Of a stretch of DNA of 64,000 bases, positions 7,460 through 18,400 are shown one piece after another; position 1 is the first letter of the stretch; each line of letters starts with the position of its first letter. Under the pieces are notes generated by a model. The model did no database searches, was not told the origin of the DNA, and worked only from the letters and a program-made list of their open reading frames with translations. The DNA comes from Ereboglobus sp. (GTDB lineage Bacteria; Verrucomicrobiota; Verrucomicrobiia; Opitutales; Opitutaceae), in contig JARKRC010000047.1 of assembly GCA_029974595.1 (NCBI GenBank), positions 1-64,000 on the forward strand, read 5' to 3'. The position numbers were made by a program, and so were the translations under genes.

Positions 7460-9916
7460 ATGCGAAAATCGATTACTTTTCCGGGCGCCTTCATGCTGCT
7501 TTTTTCCGTCCTGGTCGCCGCCCAGTCGGGAAGCGATCTTGACAACGCCGTCATCCGTTTCGCTCCGGCGCACAAATTCGTTTACGGCGATCCTGACACC
7601 GTTGCCCCGTTGAAGGTCGCGGACACCGCCATTGACTGGAATCGCAAAGGCGAGCGCGGCGCGCGTTGGGGCAGGAATTATTGGGCGCCGTCAGGGCAAA
7701 CCACTGCGGGCCGCGACATCATGATCGCCGACAAGGGCGCGCCGGTCGATGGCGCGATGGGGGATCTCGATGGCGACGGCCGCATGGAGCTGGTGGTGGC
7801 AAAGGACAACCGCTTCTGGTGCCTGAAGGAAGCCTCCGCCACCGGGCGCCGCCGTTTTCCCGAGGCGTCGGGCTCGTATTTGAAATTTGTATACGGAAAG
7901 GATCTGATGCTGCCCGACGTGTTTCCCGGCCACGAGCACCAGCACACGCACTCGGTGCGCATTGCCTTGGGCGACTGGGATGGCGACGGGCTGACCGACT
8001 TGATCGTCGTGTCGGTTTTCCTGGGCATCAATCCTTGGAACGGCGGCCCCGGCGGGATCACGCGTTACATGCCGGCGGAGTTCACCGGCGAGGGGCGCGG
8101 CTGGATCGGCGATCATTGGGTGTTTGGACCAACCCGCCAGACAGTATGGTGGTATAAAAACGTCGGGAAGAAGGGCGAGCCGCTGTTTGCCGACGCCAGC
8201 CTGATTTCGGCGGGAACTCCGAGCCGGCCGCTCCTGTTCACCCGCTATCTGCACGCGGTCGCCACGCCCATCGACTGGAACAACGACGGGCACGCCGACC
8301 TGCTCGTTTCGGCGGACAACCGGGTGATCCTCTATCTCAACACCTCCGCCGAGGGCGAGCCCGTCCTCGACAACGGCCGCGAGCTCACCTTTGACGGCAA
8401 CCCGCGCATCAGCCTCATGAAAAACGCCACGCCCTACCGCGACAAGGACGGTGTGATGCGCATCCGTTTTTCGAGCTGGTCGATCTTGCTGGAAGCGCGG
8501 CAGATCAGCGCGGACCGGCCCTTCGAGTTCACGGCGGCCGAGCCCGTGCTGTTCAAAAATCCGCCGATGTTCCTCGACTCGTTCCCCGTGCCGAACGCCG
8601 CCGATTGGGACGGCGACGGGAAACCCGACCTGCTCGTCGGCTATCAGGACGGCGCCGTGCACTTCTTCCGCAACCTCAGCAAGGACGGCGGCCCCGGGCG
8701 CTGGGCGCCGCCCGTCGATCTGGAGGCCGACGGCAAGCCGCTGCTGAAACACCTGCAAAATCCGCACTCGAAACAAGGTCCGTCCGAGCGGCTCTGGGGT
8801 TATGCCGCGCCCGTCGCGATCGACTTCGACGGCGATGGCGATCTCGACATCGTCTGCGGCAACTCCAGCGAAAACTTTTTCTATTTCGAAAACATCGGCG
8901 CCCGCGCCGAACCGAAGCTCACCGCGCGCGGGCCGCTGATGATGACCAACGGAAAACCCATCGAGACGGCGTGGCGCACGCGCCCGGCCATCGCCGATTT
9001 TAATGATGACGGCGTGCCCGATATCATCGGCCAGGCGCCGAGCGGGCACCTCACGGTCTGGTGGGGCCGGAAAAGCGAAGGCGCGCCGCTCTTCTCCGAA
9101 CCCGAGACGCTTTACGACGCCAAGGGCTTCCCCTTCCTCGTCGCCACCACCTCGCACAGCGGCGGACGGAGCATTTTTTCCGTGGCGCGTTTTGATGCGG
9201 GCAGACCGCCCGACCTGCTCATGAGCCCGTTTTTCTCGGCGCGCACGGAGTTTATCCCCTTCTTTAGAAACCTGGGTTTCCATGATGGGCGCCTGCTGTT
9301 TGAGCTGCGCTGGCGCCAGGTGGCGCGCGAAGGGCATGTGAGCAAATCGCGCTTCTCGCACTACCGCATGCTGGAACCGGCATGCTTCGGGCCGGACAAC
9401 CAGCCCGGCGCGATCGCCGGCGTGGATGACGGCGACATGTATTATTGGGGCGCGCCGACGGTGGAGCCCTTCAACGACAAGCCGCTTCAGTATTATGTGG
9501 ACAACGCCACCGCGAAGTTCGATCCGTCCGCGCCGTGCGCGACCGTCGATGTCCCTCCGCCATTCGGTTCGGTCGAAAAATTGGAGGAAGGCGCGCCGGT
9601 GTTCAACAACCGTCCCTATCGATTCGGCCCGCTGCCGGAGATCATGAAAAATCGCAGCTACGTGCTCAGCCCCGAGGAGGCGCGTTATGTGGTGGGCGCG
9701 TCGGACGGCATGCTCTACGTGCTCGTGCCCTGCGCGGACGGCCCGCGCCGCGAAATCATGGTCTCGAACATGCAGGAGCGCGGCTTTGAGGTGGTGAAAC
9801 ACCCGGCGGTGCGCGTGTATGGCGAAGGCGCCGAGGGCGAGGCCGTCATCATGCAGAAAAAAATAAACAAGGGCGCGCGCATCATCCTCTCCTCATGGGC
9901 GGTGTTTTTTTATTGA
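7460..9916 (+). CDS. Secreted VCBS/FG-GAP repeat protein
   Basis: An 818-residue protein starting at MRKSITFPGAF, which begins a good signal peptide (cleavage near VLVAAQSG). It contains at least six calcium-binding FG-GAP/VCBS motifs of the form D.D.DG..(D/E): DLDGDGRMEL, DWDGDGLTDL, DWNNDGHADL, DWDGDGKPDL, DFDGDGDLDI and DFNDDGVPDI. These predict an extracellular beta-propeller. No catalytic domain is recognisable. It is divergent from the sialidase-like gene and followed by a putative glycoside hydrolase, suggesting a role in sugar binding or polysaccharide breakdown. Confidence 0.75.
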   Translation: MRKSITFPGAFMLLFSVLVAAQSGSDLDNAVIRFAPAHKFVYGDPDTVAPLKVADTAIDWNRKGERGARWGRNYWAPSGQTTAGRDIMIADKGAPVDGAMGDLDGDGRMELVVAKDNRFWCLKEASATGRRRFPEASGSYLKFVYGKDLMLPDVFPGHEHQHTHSVRIALGDWDGDGLTDLIVVSVFLGINPWNGGPGGITRYMPAEFTGEGRGWIGDHWVFGPTRQTVWWYKNVGKKGEPLFADASLISAGTPSRPLLFTRYLHAVATPIDWNNDGHADLLVSADNRVILYLNTSAEGEPVLDNGRELTFDGNPRISLMKNATPYRDKDGVMRIRFSSWSILLEARQISADRPFEFTAAEPVLFKNPPMFLDSFPVPNAADWDGDGKPDLLVGYQDGAVHFFRNLSKDGGPGRWAPPVDLEADGKPLLKHLQNPHSKQGPSERLWGYAAPVAIDFDGDGDLDIVCGNSSENFFYFENIGARAEPKLTARGPLMMTNGKPIETAWRTRPAIADFNDDGVPDIIGQAPSGHLTVWWGRKSEGAPLFSEPETLYDAKGFPFLVATTSHSGGRSIFSVARFDAGRPPDLLMSPFFSARTEFIPFFRNLGFHDGRLLFELRWRQVAREGHVSKSRFSHYRMLEPACFGPDNQPGAIAGVDDGDMYYWGAPTVEPFNDKPLQYYVDNATAKFDPSAPCATVDVPPPFGSVEKLEEGAPVFNNRPYRFGPLPEIMKNRSYVLSPEEARYVVGASDGMLYVLVPCADGPRREIMVSNMQERGFEVVKHPAVRVYGEGAEGEAVIMQKKINKGARIILSSWAVFFY

Positions 9917-9982
9917 GCCGCGGCCCGCATCGCGACTGGCCCGAATGGCGCTTGGCTAAGGGCTTTTGTCGTTAAAGAAGCA

Positions 9983-10080
9983 CGCTTGCGCGTGTCCGTC
10001 ATGTCTCGATAAACCACGCGCAAACGGGCGAGGCTTTCGCCTCGTCCGGCGGCGGGACGCCGCCGCTCCTCGCGCAAGCG
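9983..10080. repeat. Dispersed large hairpin repeat, copy 1
   Basis: The outer arms CGCTTGCGCG and CGCGCAAGCG enclose the conserved core GCGAGGCTTTCGCCTCGTC plus GGCGGCGGGACGCCGCCG. The same core with different outer arms recurs near 35.4, 48.5 and 51.0 kb. The copy lies in a 358 bp gap that otherwise shows nothing coding. Confidence 0.75.
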
Positions 10081-10274
10081 TCGCTCTCTTATCCAAGTGT
10101 CATTCGCGACTGGCCCCTCTTGTGGGCCGCAACAAAAAGATTGGGACGCGCGGGGCATTGGGTGATGGTGTCGCGCACGGCTGGCGTGGCTTGGTTTCAC
10201 GCCTGCCGCCGCTTGGTCGCCCATCATACGGCCCAGGCGCATCCCGTCTCCCATCATACTTTCTTTCTGATTTG

Positions 10275-12413
10275 ATGAATATGAAAACCTGCCTGCCTGC
10301 TCCCACTGTATTTTGTCCCCCGAATTCGCACTCCGCGGTGCGCCGCGCGGCTGCGCTCCTTGCCGGGGCGGACGGCCGGGTGACAACGGAAGGCATGGAG
10401 GGCGCGGACATCGCGGTCGGAATCGCGGGCGCGGTGAAGGGCGCGGCCCTGCCGGAGCGCACCTTCGACATCGCCGGGGAAGGCGGCCGTTTGCACATAA
10501 CCGGAGACCGGCCGCGCACCGTGCTTGCCGGAGCCTTGTATTGGCTGCACCACACCGCGCGCGGCACGGCGCCGGCGTTGCCGTTCAGGAGGACGAGCCC
10601 CTATCGCGAGCGCCTGATCCTGGAGGATTTTCCGTTCCACTGCTACGCCCCGACCGGGTTTGATTTCGATCCGCGCGCTTACGCGGAAAACCTGGTGGCG
10701 CTCGGCTACACGTCGATGGAGTGCAACCGCTTTTCCAAGCGCGAACCGTTGCAGCCGTATTGGGGAAATTATCTGTTCGCCAATCCCTCGATCGCGCCCT
10801 TTGTCTGGACAAAATGGCATGAGGGGGTCTGGCACCGGGACATCGTGGAGGCCAACGCCGCCGAGTTGCGCGCGTGCGTGGAGATTGCCTTGGAATACGA
10901 TCTCGAGCCGTCCGTGACCACCTTCCTGCCCCGCCCGTATCCCGATGCCTTTTTCGAGGCGCATCCCCATCTCAAGGGTTTTTATTCGAGGAATCCCTTT
11001 TTGGAGCGCGGCAATCATCCGGGAAAACATTGCGTGAACACCGATCATCCCGAAGGGCTGGCGTTTTATAATTCGGTTTACACGGAATTATTGAAAGCGA
11101 ATCCCGAGATCCGGCATTTTTTCTTCTGGCATTCCGACCTCGGAACCCGTTTTTGGGGCGACGGCGAGGGGCCGAGCAAGCGCACCCGCGCCGAGCTTAT
11201 CATCGAATTCCATCATGAATTTCAAGGGGTGCTCGACCGTGCGGGAGTGCGGGCGCAGGTATGGATCAATCCGTGGCACATGGACGACGTGTCCATGGAG
11301 ACACTGAGCCGCGGCCTGCCTCCCTCCGTGGGCTACGCTGTGAAGGAGACGGCGGGCATATATCATTATTGCGGCACCACGCGAATGCGGCTGAAAGACC
11401 TCAATGTCATCTGCGCCGACATCGGCGAGGTGCCGCGCGAGATACAAAGACTGGCGAAGGAGAGCGGGCGTCCGGTTTGCATCGGCCAGTATCTGGACTT
11501 CAGTGAAGACCTCGATCCGATCATGGGCGCTCCCCATCCGCTCATGACCTTCAGGAAATTTCTCACGCTCAACGCCTGCGCGCACGAGACCTCCTCGACC
11601 AACTGGGGCATCCTCTCGCCGGATGTCTCGAAGTGCCGGGTGAACCAGGATGTCATCCGCGAGATGTCGTGGGGAGCCGGCGCCGCGTGCATTCCGGAAC
11701 TGCTGCCGGCGCTCATGCCTGCCGGCCTCGGGGCGGAAGCAGGCGGATGGGTGTATGACGCGTGGCGCAAGGTGGATCTCGCGCTCCAGGCCTGGCCCCA
11801 GTTCTGGGGGCTGCGTTTCGAGGATTCCGGCCTGCGCCTGCGCTGGCTGGTGAAGCCGTTTCTGCTCGAATGCACGCCGGTCGCGGAGGAAAGGAAAAAC
11901 TACTATCTCGACCATCAGCTTTACCGCATCGATTCGCCCACGCCGTTCCAGGATTTCATGGAGGTCACGCCCGCGCAGGCGCGCGAAGTTTCGCGCTGTT
12001 ATTCGGACATGATCGAGCTGCTCGCCCGCGCCGAGGAATTGTTCACCCTCGCGGTCGAACGCGCCGGAGCGGAGTGCAAGGAATGGATCGCGGTGCAAAT
12101 TCCTCCGACCCGGTGGATGCGCCTGTTTTTCACCACCTACAAGAACCTGTTTGCCTTCCACTGCCTGCCGGAGCGCGATGTCCTCACCGCCGAGCATCAA
12201 CGGCTTATTCGGGAGGAGATCGAAAACGTGGATGCAATCCTCGCCCACTTGGACGAGGCCGGCGACAGCCTGATCATCGCCCGTTGCGGCAAGTGGGGGC
12301 AGTGCCTCGGCCCGGACGCGAGGGAGGATTTTGAAAAAAAGCGCGAGCTGCTGCTCTGGACGCTCGACACCTGCCCAAGCGGCCGCCTGCAGACGGCCAC
12401 CGGGGCGAGCTGA
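10275..12413 (+). CDS. Putative glycoside hydrolase with GH67/GH20b-like N-terminal domain
   Basis: 712 residues from the ATG at 10275 (MNMKTCLPAPT). Upstream in-frame codons run into a repeat and are discarded. Residues ~20-105 resemble the alpha/beta domain that precedes the barrel in GH67 and GH20 enzymes (ITGDRPRTVLAGALYWL). The middle looks like a TIM barrel with several charged and aromatic strand ends (FFFWHSDLG, QVWINPWHMDD, CIGQYLDF). A helical C-terminal domain follows. No signal peptide is seen, so it is probably cytoplasmic. I cannot assign a CAZy family or catalytic residues. It ends 27 bp from the convergent alpha-2-macroglobulin gene. Confidence 0.5.
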   Translation: MNMKTCLPAPTVFCPPNSHSAVRRAAALLAGADGRVTTEGMEGADIAVGIAGAVKGAALPERTFDIAGEGGRLHITGDRPRTVLAGALYWLHHTARGTAPALPFRRTSPYRERLILEDFPFHCYAPTGFDFDPRAYAENLVALGYTSMECNRFSKREPLQPYWGNYLFANPSIAPFVWTKWHEGVWHRDIVEANAAELRACVEIALEYDLEPSVTTFLPRPYPDAFFEAHPHLKGFYSRNPFLERGNHPGKHCVNTDHPEGLAFYNSVYTELLKANPEIRHFFFWHSDLGTRFWGDGEGPSKRTRAELIIEFHHEFQGVLDRAGVRAQVWINPWHMDDVSMETLSRGLPPSVGYAVKETAGIYHYCGTTRMRLKDLNVICADIGEVPREIQRLAKESGRPVCIGQYLDFSEDLDPIMGAPHPLMTFRKFLTLNACAHETSSTNWGILSPDVSKCRVNQDVIREMSWGAGAACIPELLPALMPAGLGAEAGGWVYDAWRKVDLALQAWPQFWGLRFEDSGLRLRWLVKPFLLECTPVAEERKNYYLDHQLYRIDSPTPFQDFMEVTPAQAREVSRCYSDMIELLARAEELFTLAVERAGAECKEWIAVQIPPTRWMRLFFTTYKNLFAFHCLPERDVLTAEHQRLIREEIENVDAILAHLDEAGDSLIIARCGKWGQCLGPDAREDFEKKRELLLWTLDTCPSGRLQTATGAS

Positions 12414-12440
12414 AAGAGATCACGGCTCACGGTTGGTTTT

Positions 12441-15400
12441 TTATTCGACGAGGAGCGTGGTGCTGGCGCTGTGGCTGTTGTATTCGGGGGCATACATGCA
12501 CTGGATTTCGGCGATGCCGCTTTCGTAGCGGCCGCGCAGCTGCACGCGTATCGGATATTCGAATACGTGCGTGCCCGCGCGCAGCCAGTCGATGAAGAAG
12601 TGCGTGGCGGTGTCGCGCGTGCTTTCGTAATAACCGAGGCCGTTTTTCCAACGGTAGCCGCTGAGCACGTTGACGGGTTCCGTGCCGCTGCCGCGCTGGT
12701 CTTTCAGGTGCACAAACTCCATGTCGCGGTCGGTGCGGAGTTCGATGCGCACGATGAGGGTGTCGCCGGGTTCGAGCTTCGTTTTGTCGAGCGCGACGAG
12801 CGTCGGGCCGCTGGCGGTGTTGATTTGTTTGTAGAGCGTTTTCTTGAGCGTGAGGGGCGTGCCTTCGTGAGCAGTGATCTTGTCGAGGGATTGGAAATAC
12901 TGCCACGTCACGCTGCCCCATGCGGGACCGGCGTCGGTTTTGGTGACGGTGATTTTTTCGCCCATGCTTGGAGTGACGGAGGCGCCAGGAATGCGGCGGC
13001 TGTAGTAACCGGTGCCGGGTTGGGCGGTGGCACGGGCAGCTTGCCCGTGTTCTGAAGACATGGGCAAGCTGCCCATGTTACCCGATCCATCCGATCCCAC
13101 GGGCTGGAAGCCCGTGCCACTCGATCCGTCGCCGAGGGTGACGGTGACGAGGGCGTCGGAGGCGAGTTTGTCAGCGCCGCGCAGGAGGAGCGCGTGGACG
13201 GCGTCTGCGGTGGCCTTGGTGCTGCGCCATGCGCGGGTTTGTTTTTGCTTGAGAAGCCAGAGCTGCAGATCGGCGACGGCGTCGCGGTCGCGCGCGACTT
13301 CGTCGAAAACTTCGATCATGAGGGCCTGCGTTTCGACGGGAGCCTGCCACCAGAACCAGCCGCGGTCGGCGTCCGTCCAATACATGCCGAGTTCGTCGGA
13401 GTTTTTGGCGCGTTCCCTGAGCGAGGTGATGATGCGGCGGGCGTGTTCGAGGAGGCCGGCGCGGTCGAGGACGATGGCGGCGTGGCCCTGCGAGTGACGG
13501 GGGAGCGCGGGCCAGTGTTTTGTTATTTGTTCGAGGAAGTAAGCGTGGGCCGTGCGAGCGTCGGCAGCGAGGGGGATTTCCTTGGCGAAGAAGCTGCGGG
13601 CGTAGAGTTGATGCACGTCGGCGGGGGTGAGGTGGTTGTCGCCGGGCTTGAAGTCTTTTTGCGCGAGGAGTTCGCCGTGGCGTCTGGCGAGGGCGGCGTC
13701 GAGCGCGGGGATGGCGCGTTTGAGCATGGCGTCGGCGCGCGGGTCGAGCGTGATGCCGGAGTGGCGGAGACGGGCGAAGCCGGCGACGAGGTAGCGGGTG
13801 ATGTATTCGCTGCCGTCTCCGCCGGGGAACCATGACCAGAGGCCGTCGGGGCGCTGGCGCTCGGCGAGCGTGCGGAGGATGGCGTCGGCTTCCACCGTGG
13901 CGCGGCTGGGTTCGAAGAGCGTGCCAATGGCGCGGCGTTGTTCGCTTTCGCGGGTGGCGTTGCGCAGCCACGGGGTTTCCTCGATGAGGAGGGATTTGAG
14001 GTCTTCGTTTTGGAGGAGGGGGCTGTCGAGGGGGGATGGAGTGGCGCTTGAATGCGCGGCCGGGCCGGCTGCGCGATCCGATCCCATGGGCGAGTCGCCC
14101 ATGCCACCCGATCCGCCCGAACCACTGCGCCATTGCTCGAAGGTGCGGGCGATTTTTGGGTTGGAATTGGCGATGTGCGCGGCGAGGGCGTTGGCGTAGT
14201 AGCGGTTGAAAAGTTGCTCGCTGCACTCGTGCGGGAACTCCATGAGCGCGGGCAGCGCGAGGACGGCATACCAAGCGGGGTTGCTGGTCATTTGAACGGT
14301 CAAAGACTCGTTGCGGAGTGTGGTGTCGGTGCCGGAGGCGGCGAGTTTATCGAAGGTGAACGTGCGCGTGCCGGCGTCGCGGATGGGGAGCGCGATAGAT
14401 TCGGTGACGAGCTGGCGGCGGCTGAGGACGGGGAGATAACCTTCCTCGCCGTCGCTGGCGGTTTGCGAGGCGGCGACGGCTTTGTAGGTGAGAAAACCCT
14501 GTCCGTCGGGGATGGTGATGCGCCATGAAAGCGTGGTCGAGGCGCGGGCGGGCAGTGTGAAGGGCTGCGTGGTTTGGGGTTGGGTGGCACGGGCATCCTG
14601 CCCGTGTGTTGAAGGCATGGGCTGGAAGCCCATGTCACCCGATCCGGCGGCGAGATCAACGGGTTCGAGGGAGCTGGCGTCGGCGAAGGTGAGCCGGGCT
14701 GTGCCGGTTTGCGGCTGGTCGGTCATGTTCGTGACTTTTACGGTGAACTCGACGGTGTCGCCTTCGCGGAGGAAGCGAGGCGGGTTGGGCTGCACCATGA
14801 GGTCTTTGGCGGTGACGGCGGTGTCGGTGAGGAACCCGGAGCGGAGCTGTTTGTCGTGCGCGAAGCCGAGGAACTTCCAGCGCGTGAGCGCCTCGGGCAC
14901 GGTGAACTCGATGCGCACCGAGCCGTCGGCGTCGGTGAGGAGTTGCGGGAGGAAGAACGCGGTTTCGTTGAGGTTTTTGCGCGCGGTCATGGTGGAGAGG
15001 TCGGGGGTGGGGGGTGGAGGTTCAGATGCGCCTAATATTGTTTGGTCTGGTGTTGGACGTTCAAGTTTGGCGCCGAATGTATCAGTCGAGACTGACGCCG
15101 CATAACCGACATCAGAGGCTGCCATTACGCTGAATCGTTCCAACACAACGACTTCCTCATTTGCATTACCGGCGTTTCTTGAGGCCATCCTCGGTGCGGC
15201 CGCGGGCATTTCCCTGTATCTAATTTCGTCGTTTCTGATTTCCGGAAGCTCCGCCCATTTCCAGTAAGTGAACGGGGTTGTAGTGAGTTTGAGTATATCT
15301 TCTCTAGAATCTTCTATTTCATCAAATCTGGCTGCGGCGTTGGTTGATAATCTGAATCTCGCATAGCTGTAATTTGTGCGGGAATTGCGGTAAAGTTGCG

Positions 15401-18400
15401 GCCATTGGTGATTATAGAATTGGTCGAGTGAAGCGTCGTAAAGCGCGGTGACCAACTCGGCTGCGGCGGGAAGATTGTCTTGGCCGGTGATGCGGATTGT
15501 CCATGTTTCGCGACCGCCGGGGACCAGTTTGGAATTAAAATGTCCCCATGTGATTTTAAGCGATTGGTCTTCCAATGGGATCGAGATGTGTTCCGTGCGT
15601 GAGATGAACCGGTTGTCGCGGACTTGAAACACGCGAAGCGTCACTCCACCGCGCATGGATTCGGTTATGGGTATGGAGATTTTTTGGCGGGTCGCGCCTT
15701 CATCTGTCCAGAAGCTTCCGAGCACTTTATCGTTTTGTTCAATACTGATGTATGCACGTGCAGTGTCGTAACCGGATCCCCATAGAGCGGTGAAGGTTTC
15801 GCCGGGCTTGGCTTTCCAATTTGGCGCTGCGAGAGAGAACGCTTCTTTGATGTTATGGGTGGAGGCTGCTGTATCGAGAACGCGAATTTCAGTGCGGGCT
15901 ATAACAGTTTTTCCAAAACGGTCTTTTGTTGTTAGTATCGCTCGGTAGATGCCTGGCGGAAGATTGAGCGAGATTCTGGCAATACCGGTTTTGAGGTCGG
16001 TGGTGAATCGTTTTTGTTCAATGGCGCTGTCTTCGGACCATCCGCGCACATCTGCAGGCGGTAGAATTTTATTATCGGCATGAATCGCTGCCGTGTAATA
16101 GGGGATTCCGGGAAGGTCTGGCTGGGGAACGGTTTCGGGCTGTTGCAGCGGATGGATGGCGAGGGTGCCTTTGGCGGATTGAGCGGCGCCGTCGAGTGTG
16201 GTTGTTGAAAGAGTAAACGCCACGGGTTTGTCGGCAGTTTGCCATGCATCGGCGGAGATATTTGCAGCGAGCGCGGTGTAACCAACAGAGATGGTGCGGC
16301 TGGCATCGCGTGTTTCGCCTGCTGTGTCAGTGACTTCGACGGTGATGGCGTAGTTGAATATGGGTTCGTTTTTCGGGTCTGCCGATTGATCGGGAATGGC
16401 TGTGAAGGCGATGGTGAATTTGCCTGTTGAGTCGGTTGTGGCGAGGCCGTGTGCGATTTCCTGATTGTTGGTTTTGATGGGAATGAACCACCAGCACCAG
16501 CGGGGCCAGCGAATGACGCGACGCACTCGCCACGAAACTTTTGCGCCGTCAATAGGCGCGTTTGTGTATGAGGTAGCCGTGCCGGTGAGTGTGACGGTTT
16601 CGGAGAGTTTTGGCGCGATTTCGGGAACGGCGAGTGTGACTTCGAACTTTGGGCGCTTGTATTCCTCAATGCGTATGGTCGCATTTCCTAAAGCGACGCC
16701 AATGGATGCTATATTGTATTCGCCTGTGAGCAATCCGGCGGGCACGGTGAATGAGCCGCTGGCCGAACCGAAGGCATTGGTGCGAAGTTTCAGGTCGCCA
16801 GCGGTTTTGCCATTGGGGTCTTTGAGGATGAGCGCGACTTCGTAGTCCGTGAGAAGTGTTTGGTTTTCAGGTGTGCCGTCCGTGCGCAATGCGACAACCT
16901 TGAATTGGATGGTTTGGCCGGGGCGATATATGGAGCGGTCGGTGAAGAAATAAACATAGTCGTTTGTATGAGGCTTCGAAGCGGATGGGGTTGCGTAGAG
17001 ACTGATGCGAAATGGGCTTCTGGTCGCGATTACATGTCCATTGCGAGCGCGGGCGTGCAGGTTGTAACCTGCGTAGCCGGTTTCGTCTTTGGGGAGATCA
17101 ATATGAAAGGCGCCATTTGCATTCGTAGTAGCTGTGAGTTTTATGAAAGGCTCGTTTCCACGTATTGCGGTCACTGTAGCATTGTGGACAGGTTCGCCTG
17201 TGCTTGCTGCAACAACAAATCCAGTGATGTGCCCGTTGCCGGAATTGTTATCTATAATTGCCAAGTCGCCTACCCAGACGGTGGTGGCGGCAAGCAGATT
17301 TTTTTCCATGGAAAATTTTTTATCGAGGCTGGCGGCTATCAGGTAGAATCCTGGTTTAAGTCCGCGAGGCGCCAGAAGTTTTTCATCGCGTAACCGGAAG
17401 TTTGTGGTGGCAGGTAATGAGGCAGCCCAGGCTTTTGCATAGCGACGGCTGTTCAGCTTGAATTCCGGCTCGTCGGGCTCAGGCAGTTTTCCCGTGACCA
17501 TTTTTTCCCAATCCAAAGGTATGGCTCGAAAATAGACTTCTTTGAGGTTGCGATAGTGCACCATGATGTGTGGCCTAGGCTCGCTCCATGTGTGTTCAGT
17601 CAAGATGCGTTCAAGCGCGGGAGCTTCGATTTCGCTGATGATATTGCGGCAGGCGTTGGCGGCGGGAGCGTTTGGATTGAGCTTGATGCCTTCAATGGCG
17701 GCGGCGCGAGCATCAACTGGATTTTTGTCTTCAAGCGAGGTGGCCAAATTGAGGCATGCTTCGGTGGCAATCGGGTTTTTTTGCCAGCGTTTTATAAAGG
17801 CGCGTAGTGCGGCGTGGTGACGTTCGCGGGTGTCGTCGGTGTTGCCCAGGAGGCCGGCGGCCCAGTTGATGCGGGCGAGTTCGGCGTCGGCGAGGGCGAG
17901 TTGCGGGGCCGGGTCGGAGAGGTGGAAGCGGAGGAGTTGCTGGTAGAGCTGGATGGCGCGGAGGATGGGGGATGCGGGTTGGGCGGGTTGCGTGGCACGG
18001 GCGACACGCCCGTGTTCCGAAAGCGCGGTCGGGTCGGCCCCGCCACCCGATACCACGGGCGAGTCGCCCGTGCCACCCGATCCTGTGCCACTCGGTTCGG
18101 AGGGCTGCCAGGCGAGGAAGGCTTCGAGGGGGCCGAGGATGGGGGAATTGGCGTCGGGTTCGAAGGCGTTTTCGGATTTGGCGACGCCTTGCTCGCCGGC
18201 ACTGTAGAAGGCGATGGCCTCGTGGACGAGGAAATCGTAGAGCGTGGGGCGATAGGCGTCGGGGAGCTCGCCTTTGGCGAGGAGCGGTTCGAGCGTGGCA
18301 ATGGGTGTGCGCTGGAGCGCGGCGGGGTCGGCGAGGGCGGCTTCAAAGTGGCGCGCGGTTTCGGCGAGGACGCGGCGGGCGTCCCATGTGAGAAAATCGT

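Noticed and set aside
7691-9802. 703-codon minus-strand frame opposite the VCBS protein
   Set aside because: Antisense shadow. The plus frame has a signal peptide and repeated DxDxDG motifs.
9966-10274. Upstream extension (103 codons) of the putative glycoside hydrolase
   Set aside because: It translates a dispersed hairpin repeat. The ATG at 10275 is followed by the first recognisable domain.
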